DNA of 19,964 nt from an uncultured Eggerthellaceae bacterium (GCA_910588945.1 CAJUSF010000003.1:1-19964); one strand, 5' to 3'; numbered from the stretch's first letter, positions 1 to 7,839 are shown. Notes: generated by a model not told the origin, from the sequence alone. Numbers and translations: made by a program.

Positions 1-65
1 AAAGCGAGTTCCGCAGGCGTAAGCCGAGGACTGTTTGAGCGACTAAGTATCTCGGCAATCATTTC
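1..65. repeat. Palindromic intergenic repeat, family A (partial, cut by window edge)
   Basis: This stretch matches 14026-14093 almost base for base, apart from a small difference in the apical part where this copy has GGCGTAAGCC. It ends with CTCGGCAATCATTTC. In the full copy, that segment pairs with an upstream arm; here the arm would lie left of base 1. It lies 3' of the minus-strand kinase gene. No coding potential is credible. Confidence 0.75.
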
Positions 66-83
66 CATCCAGACCCACAAAAT

Positions 84-215
84 GTGCGCATCAAGATCGG
101 ATGCGTACCTACAGTCAACCAGTAGCCCTTCCAAGCAAGTAATCGTGCGGTCAACCTGCAGCATTGTCTTCCGAGTCGATTCAAGCGTGAGTTTAGGAAC
201 GTCCCAAACCACACA
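84..215. repeat. Palindromic intergenic repeats, families B and C
   Basis: Positions 84-108 form a 9-bp hairpin (GTGCGCATC, 7-base loop, GATGCGTAC). One pair differs from the copy at 5373-5397. Positions about 162-215 match 5415-5470 with very few changes and contain the small hairpin GTTTAGGAACGTCCCAAAC at 191-209. As in the other copies, the block sits just downstream of the stop codon of a minus-strand gene, here the kinase ending at 253. Confidence 0.75.
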
Positions 216-252
216 TAAACGCGTGCAACATACGCCCGTAATCGCTAACTCT

Positions 253-2709
253 CTATAAGATCCCGCAGTACTTCGCTAGATTCGCCTTCAATTCTTTGAC
301 GTTGATCGGCTTGGCCATAAAGCCATCCATACCCGCAGCCATCGCCTCGCGCCTGTTATCGTTGAACGCATTGGCCGTCATCGCGACGATTGGGGTGCGC
401 GCAAAGCCGTGATTGTCAAAGTGTCGGATAATCGCCTTGGTAGCTTCGATCCCATCCATCACCGGCATCTGCCAATCCATGAAGATCAGCCCGTAATACC
501 CCTCCGGCTTCTCTTTGACAAGATCGAGCGCCTCCACGCCATTGAAAGCCTGATCGACCTGCACACCGTACTTCATTATGAGCTCGGTTGCGATCTCCAT
601 GTTCAGTTCGTTATCCTCCACGATCAGAACCCGCGTAGGCTTACTTTGCGCGGAACCTGAGTCAGCGGTCTTCTCTGAGTTGACCTCGACTTTCGCCTCG
701 CCGTCGCTCCTAGAGGCATCCCCCATGAGCTCAAGCGTCTCACGTAGTGTTTCATACAAACGCGACCTGAAGATCGGCTGCTTGATGTAGGCCGTTACAC
801 CTGCGCCCAAATCGTTGCGCTCCGCTGGCCTCCACTCGTCCGAAACGCGGATCAGCGCCGCGCCGCTTGCAGACACCACTTCATCAAGAATGCTCTCGAA
901 CTCGGCAGCGCTATCTTCATCCAATGTCGAAGATTCCACGAAAAGAATGTCGACCCCCTGCGCCTCTTGGCTCATACGCTCGGCCACCATCTCAATCTCC
1001 GCGGGAACGATGGCTACCTTCCGCACGTCCATCTCGAATTCGCCGAGCATGCGAACCGTGCCACCGATCGAAGTGATGTCATCGCTCACAACAAGCACCT
1101 TCACGCCTTTGAAGCGATCCGTGTCAAGCTTAGGGAATTTATCGGCAACGCGAAGCGTCATCTCCACCGTGAACGTGGAGCCTTTTCCAAGTTCGCTTTC
1201 AACCTTGATCGTTCCACCCATCATGGTGACAAGGTTTTTCGTGATCGACATGCCGAGCCCGGTGCCCTCGATGAAGTTCGTGCGTCCGTTGCGCTCGCGT
1301 TCGAACGGCTCAAAGATGTGCTCAAGGAATTCATCCGACATCCCGACACCGGTATCGCTGACGGTTATGCGGATGTTGGCGAAATCCTTGCGCGTCGATC
1401 GGTATTCCTCAAATGCGACCACCATCTTGTCGCCGGGATTTGTGTATTTGATCGCGTTGCTCGTCAGGTTCAGCACGATCTGCCTGATACGAATCGGATC
1501 GCCAATCATGTACTCGTTCTGGATGTTCTTCAAGACGAATTCGGCATCGAGTTTTTTCTCATTGATCTGCGGCTCGTTGATGGCGGAAAGCTCCTCGACC
1601 AGATCGGGCAGCGAGAAAGTGTCTTCCGACAGGGTGGTTTTGCCACTTTCGATCCGATTCACATCAAGCACATCGTTGATCAGCTGCAGAAGGTGATGCG
1701 ATGAGGTGTTGATCTGCGCGAGGCACTGGCGCATCTTCGCCGGATCGTTGATGTTGTCCTCCGCGATCGCGCTCAAACCGATGATCGCATTGAGCGGAGT
1801 GCGGATATCGTGCGACATATTGGACAGAAAATCCGACTTCGCTGCGTTCGCATTCTGTGCCACCGAAAGCGCGTCTTTGAGGTGGTTCGAAAGCTCCTGC
1901 TCGTGTTCTTCTTTTCGACTGAGCAGCGAGATATAAATGAAGATCGCAACAAAAATGCCCATGATGAGCACGAACGAGAACAAGATAGTCTGCTGGATCG
2001 CCTCGAGCACCGTGTTGTAAAGCTCATCGATATCTTTAGTGGTGGAGTCTATGATGGCGTTATCGACCTCGATGGCACGCTCGATCAGCGGGATGATGTT
2101 GTTGGCGATATGATCTTTCACAAAGCTCAGATCATTGGGGTCATTCTTCCAGACACTGAAGACATAGTTCATATCTTTCACGATCTCGTCATAGGTGATC
2201 ACGAGTTCGTGGATGTTGTCCTCATCGTAGAATCGATCCGAGGTGAGGATAGCCATCTGGTTCTTGATGCCACGATTGGTCTGTTCGCTGATGCGCTCAA
2301 CTTCTTCGAGATTGAAAACGTTGCCTTGTGTGTTTGCTGAGGAAGGTCCGCTGGCAAAGCCCGTTCCGGCTGCTGCACCTGATTGATCGGCCGCGACCTC
2401 GGGCGCCTCTGAGCTGTCCTCGGATTCCGCGCCGCCCTCGGGTTCCATGCCGCCCTCTAGCGCAAGGATCATCTGCATCATGGAATGCGTGCCTGTCAGC
2501 ATCGTCTCGATATGGCCTGCCGCGATCGACGTGGGATACGCGCCGTCTTTTCGCTCCTCAACGCGCTGCGCGATATTCGTCATGTTGTTGAGCGTGATGA
2601 CGAAATAAAATACGAGCAAGACCGCAACGACAACCGCCGTAACGCGCACCAATGCGTTGATGCTCTTCTTGTTTTGACCGACTTGTGTCGTCTTTTTCCT
2701 TGCGTTCAT
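253..2709 (-). CDS. Hybrid sensor histidine kinase with pseudo-receiver and C-terminal receiver domain
   Basis: This is a membrane-bound hybrid histidine kinase of 818 residues. Transmembrane helices at about 21-40 and 241-263 enclose an extracytoplasmic sensor region with an acidic, Ala/Gly/Ser-rich linker (about 85-130). The dimerisation domain carries the phosphoacceptor His300 (SHDIRTPLNAIIG). The ATPase domain shows the N box (NLTSNAIKY, 414-422), the DTGVGM box (452-457) and the GTGLGM box (482-487). Residues about 536-655 look like a receiver, but the phosphorylated Asp is Glu592 (DILFVESS). The C-terminal receiver is complete, with Asp745 (FMDWQMPVMDG) and Lys800. The ligand is unknown. 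No response regulator with an output domain is adjacent, so it probably signals through an unlinked partner. The start has only a weak purine-rich site upstream. Confidence 0.93.
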   Translation of the reverse strand: MNARKKTTQVGQNKKSINALVRVTAVVVAVLLVFYFVITLNNMTNIAQRVEERKDGAYPTSIAAGHIETMLTGTHSMMQMILALEGGMEPEGGAESEDSSEAPEVAADQSGAAAGTGFASGPSSANTQGNVFNLEEVERISEQTNRGIKNQMAILTSDRFYDEDNIHELVITYDEIVKDMNYVFSVWKNDPNDLSFVKDHIANNIIPLIERAIEVDNAIIDSTTKDIDELYNTVLEAIQQTILFSFVLIMGIFVAIFIYISLLSRKEEHEQELSNHLKDALSVAQNANAAKSDFLSNMSHDIRTPLNAIIGLSAIAEDNINDPAKMRQCLAQINTSSHHLLQLINDVLDVNRIESGKTTLSEDTFSLPDLVEELSAINEPQINEKKLDAEFVLKNIQNEYMIGDPIRIRQIVLNLTSNAIKYTNPGDKMVVAFEEYRSTRKDFANIRITVSDTGVGMSDEFLEHIFEPFERERNGRTNFIEGTGLGMSITKNLVTMMGGTIKVESELGKGSTFTVEMTLRVADKFPKLDTDRFKGVKVLVVSDDITSIGGTVRMLGEFEMDVRKVAIVPAEIEMVAERMSQEAQGVDILFVESSTLDEDSAAEFESILDEVVSASGAALIRVSDEWRPAERNDLGAGVTAYIKQPIFRSRLYETLRETLELMGDASRSDGEAKVEVNSEKTADSGSAQSKPTRVLIVEDNELNMEIATELIMKYGVQVDQAFNGVEALDLVKEKPEGYYGLIFMDWQMPVMDGIEATKAIIRHFDNHGFARTPIVAMTANAFNDNRREAMAAGMDGFMAKPINVKELKANLAKYCGIL

Positions 2710-2888
2710 TCGCGCAATCCCCGTTATATTCCTTATTTCTTCTTCCCCTTTTGAAATGTCAAGACTAACAGAAACCGTAATTCGGATAGGTTTGCCGGAT
2801 TACTCTGTTACCATTTTGAGAATCACGAGTCGCAAAGGAATTTTGCAGCGCTGGTTTGGATTCAGCTTGAAACGCAGAAAGGCCGATG

Positions 2889-3371
2889 ATGAAACGAGCT
2901 TTGACGCCGGGTACATTCGACCCGATTACATATGGACATCTCGACATCATCAAACGAGCCACTGCCATTTTTGACGAGGTCGTTGTAGCGGTTGCCGAGT
3001 CGACCCCGAAGAACACGCTTTTCACCATCGAAGAGCGCACAGAATTGGTGCGCGAGGCGACCAAGTGCTTTGAAAATGTGCGCGTCGAGAATTTCGACTG
3101 CCTGCTTGTGGATTTCGCCAGACAGATGGATGCCCACGTGCTTGTGAAGGGACTGCGCGCTATCACCGATTTCGAGTACGAATTCCAGATGAACGCACTG
3201 AATCACCAGCTCGACAACTACATTGAGACTTCGTTCATCATGAGCCCGCCGAAGTTCATGTACCTGTCATCCTCGATCGTTCGCGAGCTGGCCTCTTTGA
3301 ACGGGGATGTCTCTTCCCTAGTTCCGCCTTGTGTAGAAGAGGCACTGAAGCGTAAGTTCGCTAAGAACTGA
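2889..3371 (+). CDS. coaD: Phosphopantetheine adenylyltransferase
   Basis: CoaD transfers AMP from ATP to 4'-phosphopantetheine, giving dephospho-CoA, the fourth step of cytosolic coenzyme A synthesis. The 160-residue length is typical. The nucleotidyltransferase signature TPGTFDPITYGHLDII lies at the N-terminus, and the second half has GLRAITDFEYEFQM followed by YLSSSIVRELASLNGDVSSL, which matches the family's SSTLVREIA segment. Two ATGs are adjacent at 2886 and 2889. The second was chosen because AAAGG lies 6 bases before it, against 3 for the first. It is one of only two plus-strand genes here, divergent from the kinase and convergent with the radical SAM gene 23 bases downstream. Confidence 0.96.
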   Translation: MKRALTPGTFDPITYGHLDIIKRATAIFDEVVVAVAESTPKNTLFTIEERTELVREATKCFENVRVENFDCLLVDFARQMDAHVLVKGLRAITDFEYEFQMNALNHQLDNYIETSFIMSPPKFMYLSSSIVRELASLNGDVSSLVPPCVEEALKRKFAKN

Positions 3372-3394
3372 GTCGGGCTTCAGACCGTCCTTGC

Positions 3395-4006
3395 CTACAC
3401 CCACGGGCGGATTTTGTAGTTCACGCCCAGCTCTTCGCATATCTGGCGGCAACGATCTTCCTGCTGCGTTGAGATCGTGGTCTCGACCGTCGTCATCGTG
3501 ACATTCGGCACATATCTCGCAGCCTCCCGCGCAAATTCCAGCATCGCCGAAAACGCATCTTCGCCGTATCGGCTTCGTGTGAGCGCGAGATACTCGTCCG
3601 CGTCGGGCGTGTTCAGACTGATTGAAAGCCCGTCGATGAGCCCCTGCATCTCGGGCGCTATATTTCGCCCGTTGATCAGGCTTCCCTGCCCATTTGTGTT
3701 GATGCGGATTGGCTTTTGGTAGCGACGTTTTACCTCACGCGCCACGTCTATAAGGAGGTCGAACGCTTCGGTCGGTTCGCCATAGCCACAAAAGACCACT
3801 TCGCGATATTTCGCCATGTCGATCCGGTCGAACTCGGCCATCACTTCGTCGAAAGAGGGCTCCCGCTCGAGCCACAACGTATCTGAGCCGTGCGCGCCGT
3901 CCGCCTCGTTGCGAAGGCAGAACGTGCAGCTGCACGAGCAGCGGTTGGTGAGGTTGACGTAGATGTTGTCGCCGACCTCGTATAGGATGTTCATCGCTTT
4001 CGTCAT
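3395..4006 (-). CDS. TatD-associated radical SAM protein
   Basis: This is a small radical SAM enzyme of 203 residues. The [4Fe-4S]-binding Cys23, Cys27 and Cys30 form CX3CX2C in NRCSCSCTFC. FCGYGEPT is the GGE-like SAM-binding motif, and RINTNG follows. Length and the layout (NLTNRC, LWLEREPS, GLISLN-like segment, C-terminal ELGV-(Y)-KIR) fit the family usually found linked to or fused with the TatD nuclease. Its reaction is not known. TatD is not next to it here. The neighbouring minus-strand gene upstream is the SemiSWEET-like transporter, 114 bases away, and readthrough is possible. The start is supported only by a weak AGG about 6 bases upstream; the ATG at codon 5 is an alternative. Confidence 0.88.
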   Translation of the reverse strand: MTKAMNILYEVGDNIYVNLTNRCSCSCTFCLRNEADGAHGSDTLWLEREPSFDEVMAEFDRIDMAKYREVVFCGYGEPTEAFDLLIDVAREVKRRYQKPIRINTNGQGSLINGRNIAPEMQGLIDGLSISLNTPDADEYLALTRSRYGEDAFSAMLEFAREAARYVPNVTMTTVETTISTQQEDRCRQICEELGVNYKIRPWV

Positions 4007-4120
4007 GTGCTACCTGCCGATCAACGTAACGCTCATGCTGCTCCTGACGGTTTGGATCCTGTTAGGGATTCCTGTTCGGAATGGTTTCATGACCACAATC
4101 ATACCAGCGATACTTAGCCT

Positions 4121-4498
4121 CTAATGGATCAACGCCGTTATGAATGCCGTGAAGCCGAGAACGATCCCCGGAACGTTCGCGCAGATGATAGGAAGGTCTT
4201 TCTTTGGTTTGAGGAAGCCGTACAACGTCCACATCATGCAGTTGAAGAACGCCGCGAGAGGTTGCCAAGGCGATCCCGGATGTCCGCTGAGGTTGTTCGA
4301 GATCTGGGTTATGTATGCAACGTACATAACGATGGAGAGCACCGCCGCAATGCGCCCGATCACATCGACATAGCCCAACGAGTTCTTTTTGGGATTGTCG
4401 GAAAGACCCATTGAAGCGGAGCCGTTTGGCAGGTCGAGATCATCACTCGGTCCTTTCCCGGTTGGTCCTTCCTTGGGCAGCTCTTTGTCGGTCGTCAT
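4121..4498 (-). CDS. SemiSWEET/PQ-loop family small membrane transporter
   Basis: This 125-residue protein has three predicted membrane helices at about 44-66, 80-96 and 102-124, the triple-helix unit of bacterial SemiSWEET sugar transporters, which work as dimers. The stretch LYGFLKPKKDLPIICANVPGI resembles the family's region around the conserved Asn-Val-Pro-Gly of the third helix. The family is usually 85-95 residues long; here about 40 hydrophilic, Pro/Gly/Ser/Asp-rich residues precede helix 1. An internal ATG at codon 30 would give the usual length but has no ribosome site. The upstream site of the chosen start is also weak (AAAGAAAG). The substrate is unknown; sugar is the family-based guess. 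Confidence 0.82.
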   Translation of the reverse strand: MTTDKELPKEGPTGKGPSDDLDLPNGSASMGLSDNPKKNSLGYVDVIGRIAAVLSIVMYVAYITQISNNLSGHPGSPWQPLAAFFNCMMWTLYGFLKPKKDLPIICANVPGIVLGFTAFITALIH

Positions 4499-4528
4499 CG
4501 CGGTTTCTTTCTTTTTCTCTCTGTTGAG

Positions 4529-4549
4529 GCCGCTTGAGCATCAGGCGGC
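4529..4549 (-). terminator. Hairpin after the DUF4430 gene, possible terminator
   Basis: On the minus strand, GCCGC and GCGGC pair, with an inner TGA/TCA pairing closing a TGC loop. It starts 5 bases after the stop codon of the DUF4430 gene and 31 bases before the SemiSWEET start. No U-tract follows, so it is a weak or factor-dependent terminator, or only a processing or stability structure. Confidence 0.35.
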
Positions 4550-4553
4550 TATG

Positions 4554-5006
4554 TTATTCGCCTGTGTAATAACTCCAAGTCAAAGTGTCACCATCGTGAA
4601 GAACTGTTTCGTTCGCGGACGTGGCCACATACTCGCCATTGACGGTGTAGGTCCATCCCGACATGTCGCCATACTGCTTCTCAGACAGACCACCGATGCT
4701 CGTTACATACTCTCCACCATAAGGAGACTCGGCGGATGCCACATCAAGGCCGGTTGCAATGAGCGCATCATAGGCGGTCGCATCGGCCGGAAGAGACTCG
4801 TTGTCGTCAAACATTACAGCGGCATCAACCGCATAAGTGTCGATAATCACATGCACATTCATATCGCCTTGGTTTTGCTCGGCCGACTCCTCGGTTTGAG
4901 CTTGATCGTTCGAAGCGTTTTCCGCAGACGAACAGGCCGGCAGCATGAACATGGCGAACGCCAATGTGGTTGCGAAAACGATTCGCAGAATACGAGATTT
5001 GAGCAT
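4554..5006 (-). CDS. DUF4430 lipoprotein, putative corrinoid-binding surface protein
   Basis: This is a 150-residue exported lipoprotein. A lipoprotein signal peptide ends in the lipobox LPAC (22-25, Cys25), followed by a Ser/Glu/Gln-rich linker (26-48). Residues about 66-150 match DUF4430: YVTSIGGL, SGWTYTVNGEYV and a closing DGDTLTWSY. DUF4430 is related to the C-terminal domain of intrinsic factor and transcobalamin, which contacts cobalamin. The leader carries a cobalamin riboswitch, so a role in capturing B12 or another corrinoid at the cell surface is a reasonable inference. No transporter gene is adjacent. The ATG at 5006 was chosen because AAAGGAG lies 5 bases upstream; the in-frame ATG at 5021 would place that site inside the coding region. 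Confidence 0.88.
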   Translation of the reverse strand: MLKSRILRIVFATTLAFAMFMLPACSSAENASNDQAQTEESAEQNQGDMNVHVIIDTYAVDAAVMFDDNESLPADATAYDALIATGLDVASAESPYGGEYVTSIGGLSEKQYGDMSGWTYTVNGEYVATSANETVLHDGDTLTWSYYTGE

Positions 5007-5031
5007 TGCAGCTCCTTTCATCCAGAACTTT

Positions 5032-5185
5032 GACGAATGGGTGTTCCGACTTCGCTCGAGCGGTGCGCTGGCGTTTTTGTGCTTCCGATCGGCCGCGCTC
5101 GATCTTCACGGTTACTGGTATAGCGCAGGATTCTCGCCCGCATTTCCCCAAGAAGCATCCGGCTTCTTACGCGCTTCGCCTCGTC
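5032..5185 (-). ncRNA. Cobalamin (B12) riboswitch in the leader of the DUF4430 gene
   Basis: Read on the minus strand, the 5' arm GACGAG pairs with the 3' arm TTCGTC to form the closing P1 stem. Inside lie the hairpin AAGAAGC/GCTTCTT, then the core GGGGAAATGCGGG, GAATCCTGCGC and CCAGTAACCGTGA. These match the conserved core of the cobalamin riboswitch (GGGAA...AATCC...GC...ACTG). Near the 3' end is a B12-box-like AGTCGGAACACC. The ribosome site AAAGGAG lies about 15-20 bases after the P1 stem. Translational control is likely because no terminator is visible between the aptamer and the start, but the sequestering strand was not identified. Confidence 0.87.
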
Positions 5186-5223
5186 GGTCTTTGACGATGC
5201 GGACGCGCAACCGTCGCAGCTAT

Positions 5224-5253
5224 ATTATGCATCCATAATTTTAGCATTGTCAC
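5224..5253 (-). promoter_or_regulatory. Promoter of the riboswitch-DUF4430 transcript
   Basis: On the minus strand, GTGACA (-35) and CATAAT (-10) are 18 bases apart and each differs from the sigma-70-type consensus at one base. Transcription would start near 5217, about 30 bases before the riboswitch P1 stem, which fits a riboswitch leader of about 210 bases. Confidence 0.55.
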
Positions 5254-5256
5254 GCT

Positions 5257-5301
5257 CGAAACCTTGCGCGTAGGGCATGTATGCCCTGCCGCAAGGTTTC
5301 G
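5257..5301. terminator. Long perfect-arm hairpin between gene units
   Basis: CGAAACCTTGCG at 5257-5268 pairs perfectly with CGCAAGGTTTCG at 5290-5301. An inner stem GGGCAT/ATGCCC (5273-5286) has a 2-base loop. On the plus strand TTTTTT follows only 10 bases later (5311-5316); on the minus strand no U-tract follows. It sits between the end of the phosphatase unit and the promoter of the DUF4430 unit, so an insulating terminator is likely, but the missing U-tract on the minus strand leaves this open. Confidence 0.45.
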
Positions 5302-5330
5302 ATAAGGATGTTTTTTGTTTGTTATGAGAG

Positions 5331-5470
5331 AATCGATGATGCCTGACCCAATAGCTTTATCCCCATTGGGTTGTGCGCATCAAGATCGGATGCGCACCTA
5401 CAGTCGGTCAACCTGTGGTATTGTCTTTCGAGTCGATTCAAGCGTGAGTTTAGGAACGTCCCAAACCACA
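5331..5470. repeat. Composite palindromic intergenic repeat, families B and C
   Basis: Three hairpins lie in a row: ACCCAAT/ATTGGGT (5346-5371, 12-base loop), GTGCGCATC/GATGCGCAC (5373-5397, 7-base loop) and GTTTAGGAACGTCCCAAAC (5448-5466). Positions 5331-5400 match 13901-13970 with nearly all changes in the loops, and 5415-5470 match 162-215. The block starts 22 bases after the phosphatase stop codon when read on the minus strand, so it would be part of that gene's 3' untranslated region. Confidence 0.8.
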
Positions 5471-5491
5471 CAAGCAGCCGAACCGACATCA

Positions 5492-6334
5492 TCAGACCGC
5501 TTCTGCGGATGCTTCCGTACACAGCGAACAAAGTCTCGCACGATGATTCTCATCGATCCCAAGCTGATTCACGAAGAACTCTTCCCTGCTGCCATACAGC
5601 TCGCAGACCGATTCCCAAAAAGCGATCAAATTCTCAGGACGGGCTCGATGCGAATCGGTAAGCTCCTGAGCCTTTTCCGCATCGCCATTCGCAAGACGCA
5701 AAAATCGCGCGTAAACCTCGTCGATCGTCTTGTCACGAGCAACATTTGTGAAAAGATAATCGGCCATGATGTCATCTTCGCTCGCACCAAGGATCGTCTG
5801 AACGAGCATAGCTATTATGCCCGTGCGATCCTTTCCGCCGCTGCAGTGGCAATAGACCGGCTTGCCGCTTGTTGCGCACGCAAAAATGCGGCGAATGCAT
5901 TCGCGAATCTGTGCGACGGTCAGCGGGTTCGAGAGCGAGCGATAGAAATGATCAGGATCACATGCGATATCCTTGCCAACTATCTCAGTGCCCTCAGCAC
6001 TTTCTCGGTAGTCAATCCCAACCTTGTCTTTGTCATAAAATGGGATGTGGAAATAGTCGACATCCCTTCGACGGAAGCTCGGCTTAGCTTCGCATTCCCA
6101 ACCGCAGCGCAGATCGATGGTGCATGCAATCCCGTTGATGTCGAACAGCGTACGAATGTCATCGCCGGTAAGCCCGTGAAGCGCCGAACCGCGATAGAAA
6201 AGGCCGTACGGAATGATGCGATTGCCCTCCACGGGCATACCGCCGAAATCCCGAACATTGTCGATGCTATTTAGCTCGATTACTCGCACTTTCCCCTGAT
6301 CTCGCGCTGTGAAGCGATCCAGCAAGGAGCTCAT
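5492..6334 (-). CDS. Tyrosine/phosphoinositide phosphatase-like protein (Y_phosphatase3)
   Basis: This is a cytosolic cysteine phosphatase of about 280 residues. The catalytic P-loop is HCSGGKDRTG (163-172), with nucleophile Cys164 and phosphate-binding Arg170. It matches the HCxxGKDRT form of the MptpB/LipA-like family, which acts on phosphotyrosine, phosphoserine/threonine or phosphoinositides. The N-terminal segment IDNVRDFGGMPV and the following YRGSALHGLT are also family hallmarks. AGAGG 7 bases upstream favours the ATG at 6334; an in-frame ATG at 6361 would add nine residues. The gene follows the APH-like kinase gene on the same strand after a 184-base gap, so the two may form a phosphatase-kinase pair. 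The true substrate is unknown. Confidence 0.88.
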   Translation of the reverse strand: MSSLLDRFTARDQGKVRVIELNSIDNVRDFGGMPVEGNRIIPYGLFYRGSALHGLTGDDIRTLFDINGIACTIDLRCGWECEAKPSFRRRDVDYFHIPFYDKDKVGIDYRESAEGTEIVGKDIACDPDHFYRSLSNPLTVAQIRECIRRIFACATSGKPVYCHCSGGKDRTGIIAMLVQTILGASEDDIMADYLFTNVARDKTIDEVYARFLRLANGDAEKAQELTDSHRARPENLIAFWESVCELYGSREEFFVNQLGIDENHRARLCSLCTEASAEAV

Positions 6335-6372
6335 GTGAGCGCCTCTGCCTTTTCGCGCCATTGACCTGCGTC

Positions 6373-6402
6373 GTTGACCTGCGTCAACTTATTGCGTCTA
6401 TA
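6373..6402 (-). promoter_or_regulatory. Possible promoter and operator of the phosphatase gene
   Basis: A perfect inverted repeat GTTGAC-4 bases-GTCAAC (6373-6388) overlaps a 13-bp tandem direct repeat of TTGACCTGCGTC (6361-6385). On the minus strand it lies directly downstream of a possible -10 element TATAGA (6397-6402). A convincing -35 element was not found. The position between promoter and start codon would suit a repressor site. Confidence 0.3.
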
Positions 6403-6518
6403 ATCGCATGTCTACATGACGTCCGCAAGTGTAAGACTTCGTCTAGCAATCCATATAGCTGCTTTCGGCGGCCAAGCGGCCATAAGCCGACAAGACAATG
6501 AACCCGAACAATCCGCCG

Positions 6519-7670
6519 CTATCGACTTGCTTCGAAAAAAATCTCATCAGCGAGGCGATCCATGAACTCGGCCGATAGATAGATCGGCACCTTCGCCTTG
6601 GCCTTATCGGTGATGTGAACCTTAGCGCCACTTTTCTGCTGCACCACTGCGCGGCAGCACCAGGTGAGCGCCCTGAAGGTGGCAACTCTGAGAAACGCAG
6701 CGAATCGTCTGTCGAAATCACCGCGCTCGAAACGACCATCCACCGCGTGCCAGTAAGCCTCGACAAACTCCTCGAACCTGCCAGCCGGAAAGAGGTAGTC
6801 GCTATCCCAAAACGTCGTCGTCGGAGCCACGAAAAATGCGACGTCCTCTGCAACATCTCCCAGAATCGGGCGCTCCCAATCGACGAAATAACCGGCCCGG
6901 GTGGCCTCGCTCGCTCTATCGATAGGGAGCAGAAAATGCGAAGCGAGCGTCTCAGTGTTGACGATGCGAGCCTGCGCCGGATTGAATTCGGTCTCGTCCA
7001 CGCAACGCTGCGTAATGCGAATAAACCGCTCCATTCTTCGGGCGACCTCCAGATCGGCAAATCCGGATTGTGAATACATCTTGTAGCGGCCCAAACACTC
7101 CTCAAAAAGCTTGCGGATCGGGTCGGTCGGACGATAAAGCCTGCAATCGTCAGGAACCGCAACGGAATGAATGCCAGCCAGAATGCTCGCTGCCCGGTTA
7201 AGATCGCCGGGATGCAAATGATCAAAATCCAGCTGCTCACCCTCGCAAAAGCTGATAACCATCGCTCCTTCACAAGGAGCCTGCGGGCTATCATCAAGAT
7301 AGAGCGGCTTAGGGGTTCGGCCACTGAACTCAAGCGCCTTGAGCGCATCGAACTCGTAACGCACTTGATTGTCGTGAAAGGGCTGCTTGGTTACGTTGAT
7401 GCGAAGCACGAACCTTTCACGTGAAACAGGGTTTTCGAACCAGTAGTTCAGATTGTGCTCGCCCATGCCCAGATGGTGAGCGACAAGTCTCTCACCATGT
7501 TCGATCCCGAGCGTGTCTCGAAGTTGCAAGTTGCACTCAAGGTAGGCTGCTGCGAGAGACTCGACGTCGCGTGCGTTCGTGCGTGACTCCGCGCGCGCGT
7601 CAGCTTCTAGGCTCGCAGCAGAGTTCGCATGCACCTGCGCACCTGCACCCGCGCATGCATCTATGTTCAT
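6519..7670 (-). CDS. Choline kinase/aminoglycoside phosphotransferase-like protein
   Basis: This is a protein-kinase-fold small-molecule phosphotransferase of about 383 residues. FVLRIN near residue 90 and the Glu of RYEFDALKAL fit the ATP-binding lobe. FVDWERPILGDVAEDVAFF (about 262-280) is the metal-binding DWE segment of the APH/choline kinase superfamily, followed by APTTTFW. The catalytic loop, normally HxDxxxxN, reads NTETLASH, so His, Asp and Asn are replaced by Asn, Glu and His. The substrate is not identifiable. The start is uncertain: the ATG at 7670 has AAGAAG 5 bases upstream, the ATG at 7685 has none, and a TTG at 7751 is also open. The N-terminus to about residue 35 is low-complexity. 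It lies upstream of the phosphatase gene on the same strand. Confidence 0.83.
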   Translation of the reverse strand: MNIDACAGAGAQVHANSAASLEADARAESRTNARDVESLAAAYLECNLQLRDTLGIEHGERLVAHHLGMGEHNLNYWFENPVSRERFVLRINVTKQPFHDNQVRYEFDALKALEFSGRTPKPLYLDDSPQAPCEGAMVISFCEGEQLDFDHLHPGDLNRAASILAGIHSVAVPDDCRLYRPTDPIRKLFEECLGRYKMYSQSGFADLEVARRMERFIRITQRCVDETEFNPAQARIVNTETLASHFLLPIDRASEATRAGYFVDWERPILGDVAEDVAFFVAPTTTFWDSDYLFPAGRFEEFVEAYWHAVDGRFERGDFDRRFAAFLRVATFRALTWCCRAVVQQKSGAKVHITDKAKAKVPIYLSAEFMDRLADEIFFEASR

Positions 7671-7839
7671 GTCGGCTTCTTTCATGTCTGCAATTCTAAC
7701 AAAGCCATCGAACTCGGCAACAACCACACTTGGAGCGCGCCGTCCAACCAAACTTGACGCTAGGCTTTGTTTCAGCGACAGCTAGAGCTTCGGTATTTTT
7801 AACCTCGACCACCTGCCGTTGACCTTGACATTCTCGCAA

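Noticed and set aside
2710..2885. Promoters for the divergent kinase and coaD genes
   Set aside because: TATAAC lies near the kinase start but no -35 element is at a suitable distance, and nothing convincing was seen for coaD.
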